From positions 1 through 41,583 of the forward strand of contig JAKSYS010000567.1 in NCBI GenBank assembly GCA_022925895.1: 41,583 bases of DNA, in the 5' to 3' direction. This stretch comes from Fragilaria crotonensis (taxonomy: Eukaryota; Bacillariophyta; Fragilariophyceae; Fragilariales; Fragilariaceae). Made by a program: the position numbers and the translations under genes. Shown piece after piece: positions 33,250 to 41,583 of this stretch (the stretch's first letter is position 1; every line of letters starts with the position of its first letter). The notes below the pieces were generated by a model that searched no databases, was not told where the DNA came from, and saw only the letters and a list, made by a program, of their open reading frames with translations.

Positions 33250-33467
33250 CTACCTCCTCCGTTCCAAAAGACTTGTCAGGTTTCTATTTGGAGTCGAGAA
33301 AATTCTGGCATTTCAACAAAACGTCATGCTATTCGCATACATCTAAATGAAAGCTATCCATAGTTGTATAACATAAAATACAGGCGTGTCAGTTTGAATC
33401 GCCCTAGTTCAGTTTTATGCTGCTCATTGCTCAACCCGATGGCTGATATCAAACCCGAGGAGGACCC

Positions 33468-36400
33468 CTAGCCCCAGCCTTCTGGATTATGCGACAAAAT
33501 GTTAGATCAACCGAAAACAACAACAAGAGCGATTCTCAAAATTGTGAAGAGTGCGATCTGTAAGGAGGTTAACTTTCTGCCTAAAAGCGGAAGGATTTGT
33601 TGTCAATCATGATTTTGATGAAGTTACGGTGTGCCAAAGTCGACTCTTTTTTGGGGGGTGTTCGGACCTGGTGTTTGTCGTATGTCGCATGAAATAAGGC
33701 TACTATGCGACAAAAATATGAGTTTAGAAACTTTAACACGGCATCTCCCACACTAATCATGATTCGACATTGAACTTTAGCGAAGTTCTTGTCCAATTCG
33801 ACCCCTACTAGGGCCATGTAAGTGTGCTACATAATGTCTCCTCCTTCTAGGTGCAGCAATCACAGGAGTGACTCTTGAACAAAGTATCCGGCGTGGTTGC
33901 TCATCATCTTCAGAAAACTCCTCCACATTTGTGCCACTATTATCGGCAGTTGCTGGTGAGGTCACCCTTTGTCGCTTAGGAGGTCCTGGTCGGTTCGAAT
34001 GGGGAACAACACGGACCACGTCATCCATTGCTGCACGGCAACAGTCCACCAATGTTATACTTGAATGAAATAGTTCGTGGCAACTCTTGCCATCATAGCG
34101 TTTCACCCGACAAAGGCTCACATTGCAAACCAAACACATAAACTTCGTAGTTCGACCATGACGGGTGTGCTTAGGATCAGGATGTGAGTGCTTGCTGCGG
34201 CAGCACCAGACGCAGCTCTTTGGTTTCTTATCTGGACCTGCACATGGAACGTGAGGCAAGGAGGTGTTCATTCGCTTTGCAACCATGTCGCGCTTGGAAA
34301 AGTACGCCTCACGTTTGAGGTAACGAACACTGAGTCCCTCCACTCCGTCTTGTCTTTCGATGTCGTCTCCTGCTGCGTCCAAAGGGCTGTCATCACTTCC
34401 ATCATCTCTTACAAATTTCTCCAGCGTTAGATCTCTGGCAAGAGCACTGCAAAACTTTGCAAACGAACCGTGTTTCTTGCGATGCTTTTGAAAGGCAGCG
34501 TACCCAGAGCAATCGTCCTAACCAGGAATGCAACAGACCGACTGAGGACAAAGGTTTGGTACGCATTGTACACACGAGTCATGAGAAGACGAAGCCATAT
34601 ATTTCCAACCGCTGAGAGCGTGCCATGCCGTGAATGACAGTTCTTCATGAATCGCGAAAACGTTGATTGGACCCTTGTTCCGGTTCCACATGGCCACTAT
34701 TGTTGGGATCAACATTCGTCCTTCCGGCAACGGCCTGCCTTGTTCCTTTACAAGATTGGCAATTGCTGTCCAAAGGCTCAAAGCCCCGCCAATAGTGTCT
34801 GCATCGCAAGCATAACGGGGTAGCGTACAACGTTCCAAGCATGCTGGGAGTTTTCCGGTTGGAATCCACGTCAGATTGCGCTCATAAACTTCTTGAAGTG
34901 CAAGTCGGTAGGAATCCTTCGCATCTTCATGAAGGTGCACGTGTACAACTCTGATTACTGTATTGTCCTCAGCAACGCCACAACATCAAGGGCATCCTGC
35001 AAATCACCGCATGCCATCCCATGTATAATTTGAGTGCGATGGTCGTGTTCTGGAATGCACTCTTGAAATTCTTTTGAGCAGTTGGGATCGGTTCCATGCA
35101 CATCAACAAGCTTCACGGATCCATACTGTTGCGCTAAAGACGTCTCTTTCTGTACTGTTGCCGTCGAACGCTTGCTATTGATCTCGACCATGGCAGTGAC
35201 TTGGCCAACATAGGGAATCAACAGAACTGCAATAGCATCAGGTGAGAACGCTGCGTAAAAAGCGTCTTTCCCACAAAGCAAACCATACTCCTTGTAATAT
35301 TGCAAACGACAGTCATTTTCGCTGTGAGTTTGTAGGAACAATCCAAGCTTGGGTAGCACGTTTGCCTCGTTGAGGGTCCCCTCTCGCATTGCCGTCGACG
35401 AACCAAGGGGCGACATGAACCACTTCTCGAGAAGGATCTCAAGCACCACGGGGTGCTCAGCTTTGGGCCGGATCAATCCAGTCGAGGAAAGAATTCTTTC
35501 GATGAGGCATGACTTGTTGCCTGACACGGCAAGCACCAGCTTCAGACAACGTATAATCTTTAATTGCGCCATTGGAAAAGCAGACAACTTGTCTCTGGTG
35601 TCAACCCGATCTCTGTCATCAGTACAAGCATCTGCTGCGGGCTCAGCTAAATACTTTAATCCAAGGATATTACAAGTGGCCTTCACACTCGTAGACAGCT
35701 GCTCTCCTCCACCACCGCCCAATCGACTACAGCTGGCAAAGTGCCGCCACACTGCAAGAGCACCTGTTCCAGTGAAGCGAAAGCAACGCTGATTGAACCA
35801 TCTGGTGAGCGTTGGGATGCTGTCAATTGGATGATGTTATTTGTCTCGAACAACGCAAGCTCAGCGTGAATTGTTGGCTCTGGAACGTCATCTTGTTTTT
35901 GTCGAGTTACAAGGGTATAGTTTCCAGGGCCACAGTTCTTTTCAGTTGTTTGCATCAGAACGACTCGGCCTAAGCCATTCCTGTAAGCACATGCAAAATG
36001 CTCCGCAGCAATCGTACCGGGAGCTGCCCTTGCTGTACTGCATGGCTTCTTTGCCCAATACTCTGCAGCGGCCCCTTTCTCCGCAATTAGGACTCGGTCC
36101 GGACCTGGATTCTGGTCGTAGGTAAAAGGAAATGATCTCATTCGTTTGGCCGTTCCCAAAAGGGATGCCCCGACTCCGATACTCCACCTGTTCACCTCCC
36201 CATCAATGCCTCCATATCCTCTATCCCAAAAAACGTATTCCCATCAAGTCTGATTTGAGATTCGGACGAGCGACCTGTCATACTTCGCTGCAGGATTTTG
36301 ACACAATCCAAAGTCGATTCCCCACGCGCTGCAACATGCCCACCAATGTACAATCCAGTAGTAACAGAAACTGCACCATGATGAATGACTCCCAATCCTT

Positions 36401-37495
36401 TACAAGGGTTATTTATTTGTGAGAAGCCATGATTCACGACCATTTTCGATCGCATGCGAAGCAAGTCGTCGTCCAGGCCAACCTGGGTAACACCAGAGAC
36501 AAAAGCAATTTTGGCACCAGTTCTTCAAACAACTTCCATTGCTGCGGCCATTTCTTGGTCATGCTGCATGGGAGGCGTCCATGCTGTTGTTGACACTTGT
36601 CTAGAGGTACCAGATACGCTCAAACCATGCAAGATTTGTCGGTATCGAGCATAGTCCATACCATGTCCAGCGGATGGAAAATTCGAGCGTTCATCCAAAT
36701 CAAAATACAATGAAGGCAACACTCTGTAAAATGAGAGCATCAGCTCCACCCGAATAAATGCCAGGATTTCAGAGTTTGACACAGGATCGCCTCCTGACAA
36801 GTTCTTATTGATGTATTGCTTAACAAAACAAAGAAGATTTGTATCCATCCACGCCTCCAGAAAACGTGCTGGAGAGAGGGCGTGTAGATGCCGAACTCGC
36901 CCACCAATTATCTGGACTCTCACACGCTCAAGGACAATGGGCACCTCCTCTCTTGCAATTGCCAACAGGTGTTGGTCGACTCCATCAACTTCAACTTTTG
37001 TATTGTAATTGCGGACCATATTCCACTCTCCAATATTGACTTCCTGCACATCGTCATCATCATTTTCAACGGTACCAGACATCAGGTACATCAAATCATC
37101 CAATTCAGAGTCACTGTGGTCATCATCATTGCTGTCAGACATGATTTGGACGTGAACGAGGCAAAAGAATGGTTCGCTTTTGATGTGATGATATTCGCTG
37201 TGCACGTTGCTGCTCCTGTACACCTTCACGTAAGCGTGTACGAGAAAATCACCGAGTATAACTTAGATGCGTCGTTGAATGTACTTGAATTTATGTACGA
37301 GCAGTGAGCAGCGAAAGCCACTCCTAGGATCTTCAAATTGGCTACGAATGAACTCTTGTTGCTAAGCTTGGTGATGAGTTTCGATGAAATTTTTTTGTCG
37401 CTTGCCAACTTTCCAAGACGACAAAAAGCTTTGAGATTACCAAAAAGCTTCTCTATTTTTGTCGTACTTTATGCGACAAAAAAGGCTGGGGCTAG
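33468..37495. mobile_element. piggyBac-like transposon with CTAG at both ends
   Basis: The 14-base CTAGCCCCAGCCTT at 33468-33481 is the exact reverse complement of 37482-37495. The outer CTAG is best read as a 4-base target duplication and CCCCAGCCTT as the terminal repeat, like piggyBac ends that begin CCC. Keeping one CTAG restores the frame of the interrupted mariner gene, which supports a 4-base duplication. Inside both ends the word GCGACAAAA or its complement recurs (33491, 33707, 37391, 37453, 37473), a likely subterminal binding repeat. Confidence 0.75.
33777..37142 (-). pseudogene. piggyBac-like transposase with inserted nuclease-like module, decayed
   Basis: From the ATG at 37142 there is an acidic N-terminus and a helical domain (FLEAWMDTNLLCFVKQYINK). 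After an in-frame TGA near 36525 come VGLDDDLLRMRSKMVVNHG (first Asp), KGLGVIHHG, TGLYIGGHVA and RLDGNTFFG (second acidic region, about 36200). A frame change leads to GTAKRMRSFPFTYDQ. Segment 35752-34955 has MREGTLNEANVLPKL, AFSPDAIAVL and AMVEINSKRS, the E/PD/ExK order of YqaJ or lambda-exonuclease nucleases (the usual Lys may be Asn). Then MWNRNKGPINVF (about 34680) matches the piggyBac GGVD strand with Asn for the last Asp. WLRLLMTRVYNAYQ and a C-terminal zinc ribbon (CVWCC, CLVCNVSLC, CHELFH; 33980-34230) follow. The piggyBac call rests on the Asp strand, zinc ribbon and ends. At least five breaks make it inactive. Confidence 0.6.
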
Positions 37496-38912
37496 CAACA
37501 ACCTGCTCTCCAGGCACGCCAGAGAAGAGAACTAACGGCACTTGAAACGAGGAGACAAGTAGTTTTGATCTCCTGCGTGCCTCAAAGATCCGAACAATGT
37601 GAATAGTCTGAGGCGCGGAGCTCTAACGGACATTGCCAGAGGGTTCCATGTGCATCCGCGGACAATTAGCAGAGTTTGGGCGCGGGCTATTGAAAATTAC
37701 GAGAAACCACATGTTCGAACGTTTAGAGCCTCACCTCGCAAGAGCGGTAGAACTGGAAGGAAAGCCCTGTGGAATCCAGAAGAGGATGTCAAGCAAGGTG
37801 TCAAGAAGGAACTTCCCATTCATCGACGACGAAGTCTCCGGTGCAGAAGTGGTTCATTGCAAATTCCTCTCACTGCGTTGCACAGGATGAAACAAAATGC
37901 TGATGATCCGGTAATTGTGCCCCACACTAATTCTTTGAAACCAATTCTAACAGCCGAGTATCAATTTCAGTGAGTTTGTTATGCCGTGATGCACTTAAAT
38001 GAAAATGATCATAAATAAGATGGATTTTACCAGCATGTTCACATTGATGAGAAGTGGTTTTTCCTTGCAGAATAACAGATGCGAATGCACCCTGCCCCCA
38101 GTGAAGAAGCTCCATTACGGGTAAGTCAAAAGAAGGACCACGTTGAGAAGGTTATATCTCTGGCGGCCGTGGCGAGACCGAGATACGACAAAAATGGTGA
38201 GTGCATCTTTAACGGAAACATCGGCATGTGGCCTTTTGTCGAACGAGTTGCTGTACGAAGGACAAGTGCAAACAGAGAGAGAGGAACTATTGTGACCACG
38301 CCTATTAGTTGTACAAGACGAGTCTACAGAAAAATGTTGGTTGAAGATGTCATTCCCGCCACCATAAAGGCTAAGTGGCCAGATCGCAATCGAGATATTG
38401 TAGTACTGCAACAAGACGGAGCCTCAGCGCACATACCAGCGGATGACGTGGCGTTTGGACTAGTAGCAAGAGCCAGGACATGGAACATAAAGATATTGAC
38501 TCAGGCACCAAAATTGCCGGATACAACCATCTGTGACTTGTGCTTCTTTCGTGCTCTACAGTCAGAGCAGTGGCGGAGCAGCGTCGAGGACACTATCGAT
38601 GGTTTGATTGGTCAAGTGTTGAGTGCCTTTGAGAGGTTTGATGAAAGGAAGAATGACTTTAGATTTTTAACATTGCAATGCTCTTTGGATGATATTCTGA
38701 GTTGCAATGGTAGCAATGACTATTCGATTCAGCATATGGGGAAAGAAAGGATGCTTTGCAAGGGGATTTTGCATGACAGGATCAAAGCGTCTGAGGCTGC
38801 ATTTTATACGTTCAACCTTGTAACAAACCCACCTCGATTCAGGGATGATGCACTTGAAATGGAGATGGAGAAAACAATGCTGTGGACAATGTTCTACAGC
38901 AACAACAGCTAA

Positions 38913-40454
38913 TGATTAATGCTGCCGACGAGCAACGACAAGCAGCAGTTTGACGCGACTATGATTTGCAACAAACAACGCTTGTGCTCGATATGATGCT
39001 ATTTGTAGTAAGGTGGTGATTGATTTGTTCTAGTAGATGCTATTCACTTCCTTCTATTCTGGGTTGTTGATGAGGTGAGGAACACCATGCTCAAGAAGAA
39101 GAACAAAGCAGAGGATCCTCCGACTCAAAAAACGCTCATGCGAAATCTTGCTTGATTGAATTGCTGCTGGGCAAGGCAATGCTACGTCCAAGAATGAATG
39201 TTTTCAATGTTCGTAACGAACATCTGTGCATCATCCAGCTACGAGAGCAATATAAAAAGTCCGCGTACTAATACGTTCCTCTTTAAAGTGCGCCAGGATT
39301 ACCTTTGCGTAGAAAACATAATGAACCCAACAGCAATGTGACCGAAAAGACACGGAATGGGAACCCTAAACTAAACTTCAACTGGACAAGAGAACGGAGG
39401 TAGTACCTTTTTGACAGAGAAAAAAAACGTGTTCTGAAGTACGTTCAGCATCAAAGGACCCTTTTTTTTGTTTATCTTAAAAGTTTTTTTCAGCCCACAT
39501 GTGTGGTTCATGGCTGTGTGCGCGTGGTGCGCAGACTCAAACATCAGGTATCAGGTACTTGTACTGGTACCACTACTAGTACTTGTATCAGGTCTATCAT
39601 ACATCATACAGAGTGCGACAAGCAACAAGCACGCACGAAAAAAGAATTGGTTCATAGTTCATACTCCGCGAGCACACTGCGACAAGGTTCTGCCTGAAAA
39701 TGTTTGTCGTGCGGTCCCAGTGCATGCTACGCCGACTTTTCGGAATGTCCCAGTCTCCCCGTGGGAAACCAATTGAATATACAGTGTATGGTGATGATGA
39801 TAAAAAAGGATGGATATTGACCACATATTGTTAGTTAGGACATTACCATACAGATTCTCGAATGCCGTTCCAACTTCCCGCAGCCAGGATGTTTTTTTTT
39901 CAGCACTCAAAGTCGTTCATCGAGCAATTTATTTAAACTGTGCATTTTTCGATGAGAACTCACAAACATGTATCAATCCGGAAGAAGGATACGTCAGTAT
40001 GTTATTTGTGCATTTTTAGTTACTCCAGGACACGAGTCCCAGATAAAAACCCATTACTCCAGACACAAGGGCCTAAATAACTTGAACGTAAAGGATAACT
40101 TCGTGCAGTTATGTCATCCAAGAAACTCGGACCGCTGTGTGCCATCCGAAGTTCGGAATGATTAATGATTAATGAGCATCATCCTGTATTCTCAGTATGA
40201 CCCCATTCCTGCTTAGTGAAGTCTTTAATCTCTGCTACCAAGTTTGGAGGAGATTGCGGTTGAACCAACCCACTTTCCAAGTAAGAGTACTAGTACAATT
40301 GTATGCAGAGAGTGTGCTAGCTATTATGGGTCATATAAGGACTGCCTTGTGTTGAAATACGATTGCAAAAATAAAGTCCCACAATTTCGCAGTCTTCGGT
40401 TCAATTGCGAGCTGCGTTCTCCTTCTCCCGCACTTTAGGTCAAGACTAAGCAAG
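38913..40454. other. Right end of mariner element and 5' flank of paralog copy 2
   Basis: 38913-39403 is the non-coding mariner end. Beyond it I see only short frames, a GTAC-rich patch (39550-39590) and, just before 40455, the word ATTGCGAGCTGCGTTCT that also precedes copy 1 (24899-24915). Confidence 0.5.
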
Positions 40455-41435
40455 ATGGAAAGCACTGACTCTCTCCAAGTATGGAAAGCGCTTCAAGGTA
40501 AACTTCGGGACAGTGGTGCTAACTCGGTGTATTCAGCACGGGAGTTGCTCGTCCAGAAGTCTGTGAATCAACAACGCAAGGAACAACCCGATGCGTTGGG
40601 CGTTGTGCTCGAGTTGTCTCCAAGTAACGCTCCAACATATTCTTCTTCGACCAACACATCATCCTATTATCTGCGTCGCGCACCCTCATCGGAACACGCA
40701 ATTTCCCTACCGTTTGGGATGCAACCAAGTCAAGAGGCAACATGCAGCACAACAGTGGGTCTCAAGTCCTTCGAGAATGAAGTCGTTGGGGGGGCTCAAC
40801 CTGGGAGGGATGATCTTGCACCAGACACTCCACAAACATCGGATTCCTCTTCACCGTTCGATGGGTTACTCTTCATCCGTTCAAAAACGACGGGAAGAAG
40901 ATGGTCAATGGGTAGCGAGCCGTTTGTTGTCCCATCGTCAAAGGGAACGATCACATCTGATCGATCAGATGCTTTCCATGGTGATCACCGTCATCAATGT
41001 CATAATGCTGAGCATTCATCCCTCATCTCAATTCTCACTGATAAATGGACACGGACTACCCGAGAGGGCACTGATGTTAAGGAGAAGACCGAGAATGAGA
41101 ATTCATCGATCAAGTCATCGAGACCACCGCGAGCTCAGAGAAGATTATCAGAACCCTTCTCATCCTATTCAAGGATCCACTCTACCGGCGCTTTTGCACA
41201 TCCACGCAGTGCTGACATCCCAGTCATCGACTCCTCCCAGTGGGCACTTCCCAAGTCAGAAGAAGATCGCTTGTTGGTTGATTTCCCAACATCCAAGAGA
41301 GATCGTGGTGGCCCTAAAATCCCGCCAAGCAAATTGTTGGTCGATTTCCCAACAGCAAAGAAGAAGCAACCTCGCAGTCAGGATAACAGGAAGGGTGCTG
41401 CAAAAGCTGTCAAGGCGACAGGTAACGAAGTTTAA
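40455..41435 (+). CDS. Paralog copy 2 of the unrecognised disordered-protein family
   Basis: The ATG at 40455 opens 326 uninterrupted residues. No family is recognised. The protein is rich in Ser, Pro, Arg and Lys and is probably disordered, with no signal peptide or membrane segment. A short helical N-terminus (SLQVWKALQGKLRDSG) is shared with copy 1. Conserved islands are SPFDGLLFIR, RRWSMGSEPFVVPSSKGT, SLISILTDKWTR, RRLSEPFSSYSR and a C-terminal tandem LLVDFPTSKRDR / SKLLVDFPTAKKK. The RRxS motifs suggest phosphorylation by basophilic kinases, and the repeated hydrophobic LLVDFP motif could be a docking site; both are inferences. The N-terminal frame here is intact where copy 1 is shifted, which makes this the functional candidate of the pair. 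Confidence 0.7.
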   Translation: MESTDSLQVWKALQGKLRDSGANSVYSARELLVQKSVNQQRKEQPDALGVVLELSPSNAPTYSSSTNTSSYYLRRAPSSEHAISLPFGMQPSQEATCSTTVGLKSFENEVVGGAQPGRDDLAPDTPQTSDSSSPFDGLLFIRSKTTGRRWSMGSEPFVVPSSKGTITSDRSDAFHGDHRHQCHNAEHSSLISILTDKWTRTTREGTDVKEKTENENSSIKSSRPPRAQRRLSEPFSSYSRIHSTGAFAHPRSADIPVIDSSQWALPKSEEDRLLVDFPTSKRDRGGPKIPPSKLLVDFPTAKKKQPRSQDNRKGAAKAVKATGNEV

Positions 41436-41583
41436 ACAGGAGATAAAAGAGTGTAATTTATAGCCATGCTTTGTTGAAACTGGATATCTTGCCTCGCATG
41501 GTGTGGCCTGAAAGTAGTTGGAGGCGACAGGATACAGAATCACATCTTCTTTTGGACCCCTTCTCGCATTCGCGATTGCATGT

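Larger units (their letters stand above)
33439..38912 (+). pseudogene. Mariner-like transposase, interrupted and frameshifted
   Basis: Ten codons from the ATG at 33439 (MADIKPEEDP) precede the piggyBac-like insert. Directly after it, from about 37496, the same frame continues with RQRRELTALETRRQVV, then in other frames the helix-turn-helix SLRRGALTDIARGFHVHPRT (about 37605). The catalytic part has HVHIDEKWF (first Asp, about 38040), LAAVARPRYDKNG, GNIGMWPF, VVLQQDGASAHI (second Asp, about 38405) and DTTICDLCFFRALQS (third Asp). These are marks of the plant-type mariner family (DDD). Segment 38079-38912 is one uninterrupted frame. Frame breaks lie near 37600 and 37970-38080. Confidence 0.85.
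33250..39403. mobile_element. Mariner-like element, split by a piggyBac-like insertion
   Basis: The left end CTACCTCCTCCGTTCCAAAA at 33250 and the right end at about 39384-39403 (reverse complement CTACCTCCGTTCTCTTGTCC) are similar inverted termini. They resemble plant mariner/Stowaway ends, and each is bordered by TA (33248-33249 and 39404-39405), the expected target. The transposase gene begins at 33439, is interrupted at 33468-37495, and resumes to 38912. The termini match only in part, so the ends are a candidate call. Confidence 0.6.

Noticed and set aside
33985-34010. tRNA-like GGTTCGAAT word
   Set aside because: No matching acceptor stem or anticodon arm; it lies inside the piggyBac-like transposase gene.
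39468-39776. 102-codon frame with a hydrophobic segment
   Set aside because: Starts only at TTG and runs through GTAC-rich repeat sequence; the hydrophobic run (VLVLVPLLVLV) is low-complexity.

Overview
The window looks like nuclear DNA from a diatom (stramenopile), probably a transposon-rich pennate species. I cannot name the species. The reasons are short GT-AG introns of about 84-210 bases, an N-terminal leader with the diatom plastid signature (signal peptide with Phe at +1 of the predicted cleavage site), a gametolysin-type M11 protease with a Pro/Thr repeat tail, and several transposon types (Plavaka/CACTA-like, Helitron, mariner, piggyBac-like). There is no operon organisation, and I see no rRNA, tRNA or CRISPR array.

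Layout. 1-5.6 kb: a decayed Plavaka/CACTA-like element with two convergent genes, a left-truncated gene ending in a papain-like cysteine-peptidase-type domain (+) and a transposase (-). They are separated by four consecutive hairpins. 6.1-7.5 kb: remnant of a retroelement RNase H/C-terminal region. 7.5-11.0 kb: a nearly intact DDE transposon with 32-base terminal inverted repeats and one homopolymer frameshift. 11.9-12.5 kb: a hypothetical protein gene. 13.6-16.1 kb: an intact two-exon XRN-family 5'-3' exoribonuclease with an apparent plastid-targeting leader. 17-18 kb: a degraded acidic-protein locus. 18.7-20.95 kb: an M11 metalloprotease gene (three recognisable exons, disrupted at both ends). 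21.7-23.6 kb: a frameshifted GH47 alpha-mannosidase gene. 24.1-24.7 kb: a small two-exon gene with an antibiotic-biosynthesis-monooxygenase-like fold. 25.0-26.0 kb and 40.5-41.4 kb: two diverged copies of an unrecognised disordered-protein gene.

The 15 kb between those paralogs is almost all mobile DNA. It holds a frameshifted Helitron (26.6-31.5 kb) and a mariner element (33.25-39.40 kb) whose transposase gene was split near codon 10 by a piggyBac-like element (33.47-37.50 kb). The piggyBac-like element has CTAG at both ends and seems to carry an extra nuclease-like domain.

The most interesting points are the plastid-leader XRN nuclease, the nested piggyBac-like/mariner insertion with its unusual CTAG duplication, the nuclease-like module inside the piggyBac-like transposase, the peptidase gene of the Plavaka-like element, and the uncharacterised paralog pair with repeated LLVDFP motifs. 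Frameshifts are common in the transposons and in two host-type genes but absent from the XRN, monooxygenase-like, hypothetical and second paralog genes. This suggests real decay, though some indels sit in homopolymers and could be sequencing errors.
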